From the NCBI RefSeq assembly GCF_010731775.1, contig NZ_AP022590.1, positions 1,364,001 to 1,428,000 of the forward strand: a stretch of DNA of 64,000 nucleotides, read 5' to 3'. Of this stretch, positions 27,321 through 36,277 are shown piece after piece; within the stretch, counting starts at the first letter, position 1, and the number at the start of each line of letters is the position of its first letter. The stretch comes from Mycobacterium mantenii (GTDB lineage Bacteria; Actinomycetota; Actinomycetes; Mycobacteriales; Mycobacteriaceae). The position numbers were made by a program, and so were the translations under genes. Under the pieces are notes generated by a model. The model worked only from the letters and a program-made list of their open reading frames with translations. It made no database searches and had not been told where the DNA came from.

Positions 27321-27701
27321 ATGACCACCAACACCCCTCGCCCCACCCGCGCCGGCGGACGCCGGCGGCGATCACTGCTCGGACTGGCCGGCGTCGCGGT
27401 GCTGGCCGTCCTGGCCCTGAACGACGCGGCGCAGCCCCAGACCGCCGGAATCATGCCGGGATCCGGATCGGTGCGCCTGGCGGATTTGGCCATCTCACCC
27501 CAGGCGCCGCCGGGTGTTGCCGGCGGCGGCTTCGCCGCCGATGACGACGACGATCAAGCCCAGCTGCAGCAGCAGCTGAACCAGCAGCAGCTGCAGCAGT
27601 CCATGCAACAGGCCGAACAGCAAAACGAGCAGGCCCAACAGCAGTTCAATCAGGACATGCAGCAGCAGCAGACATACGAGAACCAGTTCAACAACCCGTA
27701 G
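27321..27701 (+). CDS. Small exported glutamine-rich protein
   Basis: 126 residues. A basic N-terminus (RAGGRRRRS) precedes one hydrophobic segment (LLGLAGVAVLAVLALNDAAQ), acting as signal peptide or membrane anchor. The central region holds five consecutive aspartates. The C-terminal 50 residues are nearly half Gln (for example QLQQQLNQQQLQQSMQQ) and predicted to be a single helix or coiled coil. A purine-rich CTGGAGG precedes the ATG. Function not recognised; its extreme composition is unusual among the neighbours. Confidence 0.75.
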   Translation: MTTNTPRPTRAGGRRRRSLLGLAGVAVLAVLALNDAAQPQTAGIMPGSGSVRLADLAISPQAPPGVAGGGFAADDDDDQAQLQQQLNQQQLQQSMQQAEQQNEQAQQQFNQDMQQQQTYENQFNNP

Positions 27702-27736
27702 CTCGTGCACCAAAGCGTGGCGGCCGCACCAGAAAG

Positions 27737-28204
27737 CTAGCGCCCGCCGTTGGATTCGCGCTCGGCCGCCTTCACCAGCCGGCCGGCGAAAAACCGCACC
27801 GCCCCGCCCATGGCGGCGCGCATCAGCGGACCCGTCCCGCGAACGCCTTCGGTGAACGAACCGGTCCAGCGGATGTCGGTTCCGCCCGCCGCGTTGGGCG
27901 TGAGGACGACCTCGCCGGCGTAGTCCTTGGCCGGGGTGGCGGGCCCCACCAGCTTGTAGGCGTGGCGGCGGTCCTGCTCGTACTCGACCGTTTCCTCCTG
28001 CACGTAGACCGGCCACATTCCCACCTTGCGGACCGCCCCGATGCCGCCCGGCGCGGGATCGCCCTGGCGGGCCCAACTCGAGTGCATGACAATCGGCTTG
28101 GCCCACCGCGACCAGTTGGCCCCGTCGGCCACCAGCCGGAACAGCGTCGCGGCGGGCGCGCTGCTGGTGCGGTTGATCTCGAAAGAAAAGTTCCGGCCCG
28201 GCAT
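27737..28204 (-). CDS. SRPBCC (polyketide cyclase-like) protein
   Basis: 155 residues. RNFSFEINRTSSAPAATLF begins the first SRPBCC strand; GANWSRWAKPIVMHSSW is the conserved Trp region; DIRWTGSFTEGVRGTGP and a C-terminal long helix complete the fold. AGGAG stands properly before the ATG at 28204. It faces the Gln-rich protein gene convergently and diverges from the acyl-AMP ligase. Possibly the Rv1919c counterpart, but this is only a positional guess. Confidence 0.85.
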   Translation of the reverse strand: MPGRNFSFEINRTSSAPAATLFRLVADGANWSRWAKPIVMHSSWARQGDPAPGGIGAVRKVGMWPVYVQEETVEYEQDRRHAYKLVGPATPAKDYAGEVVLTPNAAGGTDIRWTGSFTEGVRGTGPLMRAAMGGAVRFFAGRLVKAAERESNGGR

Positions 28205-28413
28205 GACAACTCCTGGTGGTAGCAAACGGACGGCCCTGGACGCCGCTCGCCGGTAGGCTACCGCCCGCGCCGGTCCTGAGCCGGATCGGGTTGAGCGTCG
28301 CTATTCGTCCGTTGATCGAAGGTCTGCAGGAGACGGCGAATGCGCCCGCCGCTCTTGATGTTTGCCGATTCACCGCGCGGGGACCGTCGCACCGGCCTGC
28401 CTAGACTGCAGTC

Positions 28414-30255
28414 ATGAATCGCGGTGCGCGGCACGACGGCCCAGACGGCCTGCTTCGGATCGAGGACTGCCTGGACGCCAGTGGCGCTGTCGTGCTGCCC
28501 CCCGGGGTCAACCTGATATCGCTCATCGACCGCAACATCGCCAACGTGGGTGACACCGTGGCGTACCGCTATCTCGACTACAGCCATTCGGCCGAGGGCG
28601 ATGCCGAAGAGGTGACGTGGACCCGGTTCGGCGTCCGACTGGAAGCCATCGGCGCCCGAATCCAACGAGCCGCGAGTCGCGGTGAGCGCGTTGCGGTCCT
28701 CGCGCCCCAGGGCATCGACTACGTCGCCGGCTTCTACGCGGCGGTCAAGGCCGGAACCATCGCGGTGCCGTTGTTCGCGCCGGAACTGCCCGGGCATGCC
28801 GAACGCCTGGACACCGCGCTGCGCGATTCCGAGCCCACCGTCGTACTCATCACGACGGCCGCCGCAGAGGCGGTCGAGAAGTTCCTGGCCGGCCACCCGC
28901 ACCTGCGCCGGCCGCAGGTGATCGCGATCGACCAGATACCCGACTCGGCGGGGGAGTCGTTCGTGCCCACCGAACTCGGCATGGACGACGTTTCCCACCT
29001 GCAGTACACGTCGGGCTCCACCCGGCCGCCGGTCGGCGTCGAGATCACCCACCGCGCGGTGGGCAGCAACCTGGTGCAGATGATTCTGTCGATCGACCTG
29101 CTGGACCGAAACACTCACGGCGTCAGCTGGTTACCGCTCTACCACGACATGGGTCTGTCGATGATCGGCTTCCCGGCCGTCTACGGCGGCCATTCCACGC
29201 TGATGTCTCCCACCGCATTCGTGCGACGACCCCAGCGATGGATCCGGGCTCTGTCCGACGGGTCGCGGCAGGGCAACGTCGTCACCGCCGCACCGAACTT
29301 CGCGTACGAGTGGGCCGCACAGCGCGGCCTGCCCGGCCGCGATGCGGACCTCGATCTGCGCAACGTGGTGATGATCATCGGCTCCGAACCGGTCAGCATC
29401 GACGCGATCAGGACCTTCAACAAGGCGTTCGCGCCCTACGGGTTGCCGCGCACCGCGTTCAAACCGTCCTACGGCATCGCCGAGGCAACGCTGTTCGTCG
29501 CGACCGTCGCCCCTTCCGCGGAGGCGACGGCGGTGTATTTCGACTCGGAACGGCTGGGCGCCGGACACGCGGTGCGCGTCGACGCGGATTCTCCCAACGC
29601 CGTCGCGCAGGTGTCTTGCGGTCAGGTCGCGCGCAGCGAATGGGCCGTCATCGTCGACCCGGCCACCGGATCCGAATTGCGGGACGGCGAGGTGGGCGAA
29701 ATCTGGTTGCAGGGCAACAATGTTGGACGCGGCTACTGGGGACTGCCGGAGGAAACGCGGCGAGCGTTCGGCGCCGTTCTGCGATCGCGGCTCACCGACG
29801 GCAGCCACGCCGAGGGCGCCGACCGCGAACGCGCCTGGCTGCGCACCGGCGACCTGGGCGTGCATCTCGCCGGTGAGCTGTACGTGACCGGCCGGATTGC
29901 GGACCTGGTGACGATCGGCGACCGCAACCACTACCCGCAGCACATCGAGGCCACCGTCGCCGACGCTTCCGAGGTGGTCCGGCGCGGCTATGTGACGGCG
30001 TTTTCCGTGCCGGCCGACGATGACTCCCATGACCCGCGGCTCGTCGTGGTCGCCGAACGCGCCGCCGGCACCAGCCGCCAGGATCCTCAGCCGGCGATCG
30101 AGGCGATCCGCTCAGCCGTCCGGCGGGGGCACGGTCTGACCGTCTCGGACGTGCGGCTGCTGCCCGCCGGTGCCATCCCCCGGACCACCAGCGGCAAACT
30201 GGCCCGCAGGGCCTGCCGGGCCGCATACCTCGCCGGCACCCTGGGCGTCCACTAG
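28414..30255 (+). CDS. fadD31: Fatty-acyl-AMP ligase (FadD31-like)
   Basis: 613 residues of the ANL superfamily. Core motif A3 is YTSGSTRPPVGVEITH near residue 198, with SYGIAEATLF, WLRTGDLG and the C-terminal GKLARR lysine. The Arg-Pro-Pro-Val-Gly run after the Thr-rich loop and the length match the FAAL group, which makes acyl-adenylates for transfer to acyl carrier proteins of polyketide synthases instead of CoA. No PKS is adjacent. The neighbour is a LipD-like esterase 70 bp downstream, as in H37Rv where lipD and fadD31 are close, so the symbol rests on synteny and length. Confidence 0.85.
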   Translation: MNRGARHDGPDGLLRIEDCLDASGAVVLPPGVNLISLIDRNIANVGDTVAYRYLDYSHSAEGDAEEVTWTRFGVRLEAIGARIQRAASRGERVAVLAPQGIDYVAGFYAAVKAGTIAVPLFAPELPGHAERLDTALRDSEPTVVLITTAAAEAVEKFLAGHPHLRRPQVIAIDQIPDSAGESFVPTELGMDDVSHLQYTSGSTRPPVGVEITHRAVGSNLVQMILSIDLLDRNTHGVSWLPLYHDMGLSMIGFPAVYGGHSTLMSPTAFVRRPQRWIRALSDGSRQGNVVTAAPNFAYEWAAQRGLPGRDADLDLRNVVMIIGSEPVSIDAIRTFNKAFAPYGLPRTAFKPSYGIAEATLFVATVAPSAEATAVYFDSERLGAGHAVRVDADSPNAVAQVSCGQVARSEWAVIVDPATGSELRDGEVGEIWLQGNNVGRGYWGLPEETRRAFGAVLRSRLTDGSHAEGADRERAWLRTGDLGVHLAGELYVTGRIADLVTIGDRNHYPQHIEATVADASEVVRRGYVTAFSVPADDDSHDPRLVVVAERAAGTSRQDPQPAIEAIRSAVRRGHGLTVSDVRLLPAGAIPRTTSGKLARRACRAAYLAGTLGVH

Positions 30256-30325
30256 CGGGCGGGCCGTACGCTCAAAAAGCCCTGCGCACGAACCGGGCTG
30301 GCTAGTCTCCACTCGGAGGCGCGAG

Positions 30326-31558
30326 ATGGTTCTCAAGATGAGGGTGTCGCCGGATTTGATCGGCGGCGACGTGGAGGCCGGCTACGGCAAGGTGGCCGAC
30401 GCGTTCCGGGCGACCTTTCGCGACCGCGCCGAAGTCGGCGCCGCCGTCGCCGTCTACCGCGACGGCGTCAAAGTCGTCGACCTGTGGGGCGGCTACCGGA
30501 ACGGGTTGACCAAGGATCCGTGGCGGGCCGACACCATGGTCAATATGTTCTCCACGACCAAAGGCGTCGCCGCCCTGGTCGTAGCGGTGGCGGTGTCGCG
30601 GGGACTGATTTCCTATGACGCCCGGGTCGCGGATTACTGGCCGGAATTCGCGCAGGCCGGCAAGGGCGACGTGACCGTCCGCCAACTCCTGGGCCATCAG
30701 GCCGGCGTCTGTGCGCTGACACCGAAGCCCGCGCTGGCCGACGTGGCCGATCCGGAGCGGCTGTCCCCGATCCTGGCTGCCCAGGCACCGGCGTGGCGAC
30801 CGGGTACCCGGCATGGCTATCACGCCATCACCCTCGGCTGGTACGAATCCGAGTTGATCCGCCGAACCGACCCCGCCGGGCGCACGCTGGGCCGATTCCT
30901 GGCCGACGAAATCGTCGCCCGCTGGGGACTCGACCTGCACATCGGACTCCCGGAGGCGGTCGACCGCAGCCGAGTGGCCCATATCCACAATTGGGCGCGC
31001 GCGGAGACGATGCTGCACCTAGGCGTCATGCCACCGGGATTCGTGGGCGCTTCGCTCAACCCGGTCGGCCTGACGGCGCGCACAATCGCGGTCCCGCGCG
31101 GTGTCAACCCGTTCAACGGCGATTACAACCGCGACGACGTGCGGGCGGTCGAGATCCCGTCGGCCAACGGCATCGGTACCGCCAGGTCGGTGGCGCGTAT
31201 GTACGGCAGCGCGGCCTGCGGCGGCGCTGAGGTGCCGCTGAGCCCCGGCACCCTCGAGGCGCTGACGGCACCGGCGATGTCCCCGAGCCGCGGCGTGCGC
31301 GACAAGGTAATGCACATCGATGTGGCGTATTCGCTCGGTTTCTGTAAGCCCGTCCCGCAGTTCGTGTTCGGCTCGTCGGACAAGGCCTTCGGCACCCCGG
31401 GCTTCGGGGGATCGTTCGGTTGCGCCGACCCGGACACCGGTGTCGGCTTCGCCTACGTCATGAACCGGCTCGGGTTTCACCTCTGGAGCGATCCGCGGGA
31501 ACTGGCGTTGCGGCAGGCCTTGTTTCGCGACGTGCTAGGGGTGCGCCCGCAGAGTTGA
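30326..31558 (+). CDS. lipD: Serine esterase/beta-lactamase-fold hydrolase (LipD-like)
   Basis: 410 residues of the class C beta-lactamase/esterase VIII fold. The catalytic SxxK tetrad is in MFSTTKG, the tyrosine motif is GYHAITLGW, and GTPGFGGSFG occupies the KTG-equivalent strand. Such enzymes hydrolyse short esters or lipids. GGAGG at 30315-30319 has correct spacing to the ATG at 30326; a longer frame reaching back into the ligase gene is rejected. Position next to fadD31 matches Rv1923. No obvious secretion signal from this start. Confidence 0.85.
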   Translation: MVLKMRVSPDLIGGDVEAGYGKVADAFRATFRDRAEVGAAVAVYRDGVKVVDLWGGYRNGLTKDPWRADTMVNMFSTTKGVAALVVAVAVSRGLISYDARVADYWPEFAQAGKGDVTVRQLLGHQAGVCALTPKPALADVADPERLSPILAAQAPAWRPGTRHGYHAITLGWYESELIRRTDPAGRTLGRFLADEIVARWGLDLHIGLPEAVDRSRVAHIHNWARAETMLHLGVMPPGFVGASLNPVGLTARTIAVPRGVNPFNGDYNRDDVRAVEIPSANGIGTARSVARMYGSAACGGAEVPLSPGTLEALTAPAMSPSRGVRDKVMHIDVAYSLGFCKPVPQFVFGSSDKAFGTPGFGGSFGCADPDTGVGFAYVMNRLGFHLWSDPRELALRQALFRDVLGVRPQS

Positions 31559-31594
31559 CGTCAACGCCGGCGGCCCTGGTGGCATCCTGGCCAT

Positions 31595-32272
31595 GTGGGT
31601 TTGGTTTTCCGGTTGGCGGAGCTGTTGATCGTCATCCTGCCGCTGACGGGCGCGATCGTGGCCGCCGTACGCGCGTTCGGCGCCTACCGGCGGCGCGGCG
31701 ACGAGGAGTTGCGGGGCGTCGACCGGACACAACTGCCGGACCCTGCCGCCGCCGAGCGTGCCGGCGGGAATCAAGCGGCCCAGTGGCGCTCGATCCGGCG
31801 GATCCTCGATGAGCACGGCCGCACGGATGCGCGCTGGCTTGGGTACGAACTCGACGTCGCCAAGCTGCTGGACTTCCCGCTGATGACCGACATGCGCGAC
31901 CCGAACACGATCGCGTTTCACAAAGCCAAGCTTCGCGCCGACTTCCTGCGGCCGGTCAAGGCCGAGGATCTGCTCGACGACCGCGACGGCGCCGCGCAGT
32001 ACATGGCGGCCGTCGAGGACTACGTGACCGCGTTCAACGCCGCCGAGGCCGAGGCGATCCGCAGACGCCGCAACGATTTTTCCCGGACGGAGCAGCAGCG
32101 AATCGCGCGGGCGCAGAGCCTGTTGCGGGTGGCGGCCGATCCGGAGGCTGCGCCGCACGAACGCCAGCGCGCCTACCAGGTGGCCCGCAATGAACTCGAC
32201 GGGCTGCTGGTCTTGCCCTCGGCGATACAGGCGAACATCGAGCGCGGGATCTCCGGCGAGCTAGAGCGATAG
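31595..32272 (+). CDS. Membrane-anchored protein of unknown function
   Basis: 225 residues from a GTG start. One N-terminal hydrophobic helix (about residues 3-25, LAELLIVILPLTGAIVAAV) is followed by a soluble helical region with charged stretches such as AEAEAIRRRRNDFSRTEQQR. The central TDARWLGYELDVAKLLDFPLM and DPNTIAFHKAKLRADFLRP are repeated in mycobacterial hypothetical proteins I cannot name. It ends 13 bp before the DUF2071 gene on the same strand, so the two probably share a transcript. Confidence 0.78.
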   Translation: MGLVFRLAELLIVILPLTGAIVAAVRAFGAYRRRGDEELRGVDRTQLPDPAAAERAGGNQAAQWRSIRRILDEHGRTDARWLGYELDVAKLLDFPLMTDMRDPNTIAFHKAKLRADFLRPVKAEDLLDDRDGAAQYMAAVEDYVTAFNAAEAEAIRRRRNDFSRTEQQRIARAQSLLRVAADPEAAPHERQRAYQVARNELDGLLVLPSAIQANIERGISGELER

Positions 32273-32285
32273 GGCCGACGATCCG

Positions 32286-33059
32286 ATGACCGCAACACCC
32301 GACCCGCCGGCCGCCGAACCGAATGGGCCGAGCGGTCTCGAGGGGTATCCGCTCACCCCACCACCGCTGCCCCGGCCGGTGACGTTCGACCAGCACTGGC
32401 GCGACCTGACCTTCATCCACTGGCCGGTGGCCCCCGAAAGCATCGAACCGATGTATCCTCCCGGAACCCGTCCCGACATCTTCGCCGATAGGTTGACGTA
32501 CGTCGGGCTGGTCCCGTTCGCCATGAGCAGCACCAAAGTTGGTTCCGCACTTCCCCTTCCGTACTTCGGCAGCTTTTTGGAGACGAACGTACGGCTCTAC
32601 TCGATCGACGACGCCGGCCGCCACGGTGTGCTTTTCCGGTCTTTGGAAACGGCGCGGCTGGCCGTCGTACCCCTCACCCGCATCGGTCTTGGCGTCCCCT
32701 ACACCTGGGCCAGAATGCGGATGCGGCGCGACGGCGACCACATCGCGTACGACAGCGTGCGCCTATGGCCTCAGCGCGGCTTACGCAACCGGATCGAGAT
32801 CGTCGTTGGCGAGGTGGTCGAACCGACGCCGCTGGAAGTGTGGCTCACCGCCCGGTGGGGCGCCCATACGCGCAAGGCGGGCCGGACGTGGTGGGTGCCG
32901 AATGAGCACGGGCAGTGGCCGCTTCGCGCGGCCGAGATCGTCGAGCTGAGCAGCGAACTGGTGGAGGCGGCCGGGGTGCGGCCGGCCGGCGAGCGGTTGC
33001 GCGCCCTGTATTCCGGTGGTGTGCGAACGCGTTTCGGCCGCCCGCGGCCGGTGCGGTGA
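32286..33059 (+). CDS. DUF2071/YqjF family protein
   Basis: 257 residues. QHWRDLTFIHWPVAPESIEP, VGLVPFAMSS and LETNVRLYSIDDAGRHGVLF are the recognisable YqjF signatures. The fold resembles acetoacetate decarboxylase-like proteins; biochemical role is unknown. Length and position fit Rv1927. Follows the membrane-anchored protein closely and ends 8 bp before the convergent SDR gene. Confidence 0.85.
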   Translation: MTATPDPPAAEPNGPSGLEGYPLTPPPLPRPVTFDQHWRDLTFIHWPVAPESIEPMYPPGTRPDIFADRLTYVGLVPFAMSSTKVGSALPLPYFGSFLETNVRLYSIDDAGRHGVLFRSLETARLAVVPLTRIGLGVPYTWARMRMRRDGDHIAYDSVRLWPQRGLRNRIEIVVGEVVEPTPLEVWLTARWGAHTRKAGRTWWVPNEHGQWPLRAAEIVELSSELVEAAGVRPAGERLRALYSGGVRTRFGRPRPVR

Positions 33060-33067
33060 GTACAGAG

Positions 33068-33838
33068 CTACGGGCAGGTGTAGCCGCCGTCGATGATGAC
33101 GTCCGAACCGGTCATGTAGCTGGAGGCCTCGCTGGCCAGATAGACGTAAAGGCCGGTGAGCTCTTCAGGGCGGCCGATGCGGCCGATCGGGATCTTCGGC
33201 TCCCATTGGCGGTGGTATTCCGTGAGGGGTTCGACGAGCTCGGTGAGGATGTAGCCGGGACTGACGCTGTTGACCCGGATGTTGTGGGGCGCGAATTCGA
33301 CCGCCATGGCCTTGGTCAGGTGGATGACAGCCGCCTTGGAGGCGCAGTAGTGGCCAACCCGTTGCGGGACGTTGATGATGGTGCCCGACATCGAGGCGGT
33401 GTTGATGATGACGCCGCCGCGCCCCTGGGCGACCATCGCCCGGGCCGCCGCCTGCGCGGTCAAAAAGACACCGGTCACATTGGTGTCCTGGATGCGCTGG
33501 AACTCTTGGGGCGACATCTCCAGTATCGGGACGTCCGCGATGATCCCGGCGTTGCACACGGCGACGTCGATACCGCCCAGCTCCGCGGTCACCCGGTCCA
33601 CCATGCCGTTCACCTGTTCGGGCCGGGTGACATCGCATCGGATCGGCACGACCTTGCCGTCGCCGTCGGCCGCCAGCTCCTCGGCGAGGCTTGCCAAAGC
33701 CTCGAAGTTCCGCGCCGCTATCGCCACATCGGCACCGGCCTGCACGTAGGCCTGCGCCACCGTCCGGCCGATACCGCTGGATGCCCCGGTGACCAACGCC
33801 CGCTTGCCGCGCAGACCGAACAAGTCCAACACGTTCAT
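33068..33838 (-). CDS. Short-chain dehydrogenase/reductase
   Basis: 256 residues, classical SDR. The cofactor motif is TGASSGIG, the structural motif NAG is in CNAGII, the catalytic Ser is in NTASMSG and YCASK gives the Tyr-Lys pair. It oxidises or reduces an alcohol/ketone with NAD(P). The start at 33838 faces a divergent SnoaL-like gene across 57 bp, which contains a KstR-like box, so both may belong to sterol or lipid catabolism. Corresponds to Rv1928c by order. Confidence 0.92.
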   Translation of the reverse strand: MNVLDLFGLRGKRALVTGASSGIGRTVAQAYVQAGADVAIAARNFEALASLAEELAADGDGKVVPIRCDVTRPEQVNGMVDRVTAELGGIDVAVCNAGIIADVPILEMSPQEFQRIQDTNVTGVFLTAQAAARAMVAQGRGGVIINTASMSGTIINVPQRVGHYCASKAAVIHLTKAMAVEFAPHNIRVNSVSPGYILTELVEPLTEYHRQWEPKIPIGRIGRPEELTGLYVYLASEASSYMTGSDVIIDGGYTCP

Positions 33839-33870
33839 TCGATATCCCCATTCATACGAGCGACCAAAAC

Positions 33871-33884
33871 CGAAACACGTTCTA
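33871..33884. promoter_or_regulatory. KstR-like box (CGAAACACGTTCTA)
   Basis: The established KstR consensus is TnnAACnnGTTnnA. The site here matches AAC-nn-GTT-nn-A exactly and differs only at the first T. It is centred between the SDR and SnoaL-like starts, which is the usual place for KstR control of divergent lipid or cholesterol genes. No experimental support. Confidence 0.55.
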
Positions 33885-33895
33885 GTGTGTCCGCT

Positions 33896-34372
33896 ATGGG
33901 CAGATTCACCAGGGCAGAAATCGATAAGGCCGTCGAGAACTACACAAAAGTCGTCGAGGGATGCAGCGCTTCGGGCGACTGGCGGCCGTTCGCGGACCTC
34001 TTCACCGAGGACGTCGTCTACACCGAGCACCACTACGGCGTCTTTCACGGGCGCGAGGCGGTCCGCGACTGGATCGTCGCGGTGATGGCGCCGTTTCCGC
34101 ACATGCGCTTTCCGTCCGACTGGACCGCCTACGACGAGGACAACGATGCGGTCGTCGTCATGATCAAGAACCTGCTGGACCACCCGACCGACCCGAACGG
34201 TGAGCCGTTCTGGTTCCCGAACTGGACCCGGCTCGTCTACGCCGGCGACGGGCTGTTCTCCAGCGAGGAAGACGTTTACAACCCCGACCGTGACGCTCCC
34301 GGTGTGGTTGCGGCCTGGATGCAGGCCGGCGGGCAGCTCGCCACGACCGAAATCCTGCAGCCCGGCGCCTAG
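33896..34372 (+). CDS. SnoaL-like/NTF2-fold protein
   Basis: 158 residues. The N-terminal helix AEIDKAVENYTKVVEGCSA, the FADLFTEDVVYTEHHYGVFHGREAV strand-turn and the conserved Trp/Phe region FWFPNWTRLVYAGDG fit the NTF2/SnoaL fold, used by ketosteroid isomerases, limonene epoxide hydrolases and related ligand-binding proteins. The ATG at 33896 is close to the KstR-like box, so transcription may start near the start codon. A sterol-related role is inferred from the box and the divergent SDR, not from active-site residues. Confidence 0.85.
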   Translation: MGRFTRAEIDKAVENYTKVVEGCSASGDWRPFADLFTEDVVYTEHHYGVFHGREAVRDWIVAVMAPFPHMRFPSDWTAYDEDNDAVVVMIKNLLDHPTDPNGEPFWFPNWTRLVYAGDGLFSSEEDVYNPDRDAPGVVAAWMQAGGQLATTEILQPGA

Positions 34373-34456
34373 CGTTGAGGCACGCGCCTAGTGGCGAGGC
34401 ACGATAGTGCCTGCGCGCCAAGCGCTATCACCGACGCTAGCTTTGTTCTGACTCAC

Positions 34457-35197
34457 CTACGCCATGCCGGCGACCGCCCGCCCGCGTCGCCGCGACCGGA
34501 CCTTGCGCAACGCCTGCTCCCAGGCGAGCAAGGCCGTGGCTTTCACGTTGGCGGGCTGCACGCTGTCGCGGGACAGCAGCGCCGTCGCGGCGGCCTTCGT
34601 GGTCGCCGACGCCTTCGACGTGTGGCCCGAGTCGAACGGCGGCTGCGGGTCGTATTCGATCGCGAGCTGGATTGCCTTCGCGCGCGGTTCGCCGCCGATC
34701 TGTGCGGCCAGCCACAGGGCGAGGTCGAGCCCGGCGGACACGCCCGCGCTGGTGACGATGTCGTCTTGATGCACGATCCGTTCGTCGGCCACCGGAACCG
34801 CGCCGAATGCCTTCAGCGCGGGGATGGTCAGCCAATGCGATGTCGCGCGCCGGCCCTCGAGTAGGCCGGCGGCCGCCAGAATCACCGAGCCCGAGCACAC
34901 CGACGTCGTCCAGTTCGCGGTGTCGTGGGCCCGGCGCAACCAGTCCAGCAGCGCGTCGTCGCGGGCATGCACCGGCGTCGACGGGCCGCCCGGCACGAGA
35001 ATCACGTCGGGCGAAGGGGTTTCGCTCAGCGAGTGGGTGGCGCCGATGACCAGCACGCCGGAGTCGGCGGTGATCGGCCCGGCGTCGTGCCACACGAAGC
35101 GCACCTCGGCGCCCGGCAAGTTGCGCAGCACCTCGTACGGACCGATCATGTCCAGCGCGGTGAATCCCGGATAGGCCACAATGGCGATTTGGGTCAT
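34457..35197 (-). CDS. DJ-1/PfpI family protein
   Basis: 246 residues with one DJ-1/PfpI domain: IAIVAYPGFTALDMIGPYEVL at the start, VPGGPSTP in the middle and the nucleophile-elbow cysteine in SVCSGSVILAAAGLL. Related proteins include isonitrile hydratase-like enzymes. A basic tail (ALRKVRSRRRGRAV) extends past the domain. It is 19 bp downstream of a GlxA-type regulator with the same kind of domain, so the regulator may have arisen by duplication plus HTH fusion. Matches Rv1930c by order. Confidence 0.9.
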   Translation of the reverse strand: MTQIAIVAYPGFTALDMIGPYEVLRNLPGAEVRFVWHDAGPITADSGVLVIGATHSLSETPSPDVILVPGGPSTPVHARDDALLDWLRRAHDTANWTTSVCSGSVILAAAGLLEGRRATSHWLTIPALKAFGAVPVADERIVHQDDIVTSAGVSAGLDLALWLAAQIGGEPRAKAIQLAIEYDPQPPFDSGHTSKASATTKAAATALLSRDSVQPANVKATALLAWEQALRKVRSRRRGRAVAGMA

Positions 35198-35216
35198 CAG
35201 TGTCGTCCTTTCGACG

Positions 35217-36167
35217 TCAGGCGAATGCCTTGCGGTATTGGTCGGGCGAAATACCCACGCGGCGAAGGAAATTGCGCCTCATGGTCTCCGCGGTGCCGAA
35301 GCCGCACCGGGCGGCGATCGCGACGACGGTGTCGTCGGTCTCCTCCAACTGCCGGCGCGCGGCTTCGGTGCGGACGCGTTCGACGTATTGACCGGGCGCC
35401 TCACCGATTTCGGCGGTGAATACCCGGGTGAAGTGGCGCGGGCTCATCGCGGCCCGGCGCGCCAGATCATCGATGCTGTGCAAACCGCCCGGTTCGGCCT
35501 CGATCGTCTCCTGCACCTCGCGGATCGAGTCCCTTCTGGCCCGCGGCATCCACACCGGCGCCGCGAACTGCGTCTGCCCGCCCGGTCGCCGCAAGTACAG
35601 CACCAGCCAGCGGGCGACCGTCTGCGCGACCTCGGTGCCGAGGTCATCCTCGATCAGCGCCAGCGCGAGGTCGATGCCCGCGGTGACGCCCGCGGCCGTC
35701 CATACCGCGTCCGAGCTCCGCACGAAGATCGGGTCGGCATCGACCTCTACGGCGGGAAATTCACTCGCCAACTTCTCGGCGAAGGCCCAATGCGTGGTCA
35801 CCCGGCACCCGTCCAGCAGACCCGCCTCGGCCGCGAGAAACGCGCCGGTGCACACAGTCACCATGCGGCGCGCATGGGTGGCGGCGGTCTTGATCCAGGC
35901 GACCAGCGCGGCATCGAACCGCGCCGCGTCGACACCGGCGCCGCCGGGCAGCACCACCGTGTCGATCGGGTCGCCGGGGTCGGGCAGCGGGGTCGCCACG
36001 AAGGCCAGCCCGGTGGCTGTCTGCACCGGTTGGCCACCAACCGAGGCCATCGCGACGTCGTACGCTCCGCCGGTCAGCAGCGATGCGCCGGTGAACACCT
36101 CGTACGGGCCCACCACATCGAGGGCCTGTACGCCGGGAAAGCCGACGATCACCACGTTGCGAGGCAT
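35217..36167 (-). CDS. GlxA-type transcriptional regulator (DJ-1/PfpI plus AraC HTH)
   Basis: 316 residues from the ATG at 36167 (a GTG six codons upstream is also possible). The N-terminal 180 residues form a DJ-1/PfpI domain ([36 protein letters not shown]). The C-terminal 100 residues form an AraC double HTH ([33 protein letters not shown]). Probably senses a small metabolite through the first domain and controls itself and the DJ-1 gene downstream. Matches Rv1931c, which is known as a virulence-associated AraC-family regulator. Confidence 0.92.
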   Translation of the reverse strand: MPRNVVIVGFPGVQALDVVGPYEVFTGASLLTGGAYDVAMASVGGQPVQTATGLAFVATPLPDPGDPIDTVVLPGGAGVDAARFDAALVAWIKTAATHARRMVTVCTGAFLAAEAGLLDGCRVTTHWAFAEKLASEFPAVEVDADPIFVRSSDAVWTAAGVTAGIDLALALIEDDLGTEVAQTVARWLVLYLRRPGGQTQFAAPVWMPRARRDSIREVQETIEAEPGGLHSIDDLARRAAMSPRHFTRVFTAEIGEAPGQYVERVRTEAARRQLEETDDTVVAIAARCGFGTAETMRRNFLRRVGISPDQYRKAFA

Positions 36168-36277
36168 GGATCCAGTGTTGGACACGCCGGGGTGTGTCGT
36201 CTACGCCATGCATCCCACCAATTAGGACATGGGACCTGCTCCACGGCTGCCACGGCGGCCTTGGCAGACTGTTGCCC

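Noticed and set aside
30170..30325. N-terminal extension of the LipD-like gene into the acyl-AMP ligase gene
   Set aside because: Would overlap the ligase end; a good ribosome site serves the ATG at 30326.
31554..31565. GTTGACGTCAAC palindrome across the LipD-like stop codon
   Set aside because: Symmetric, but it overlaps coding sequence and there is no regulator or promoter evidence; too short to claim.
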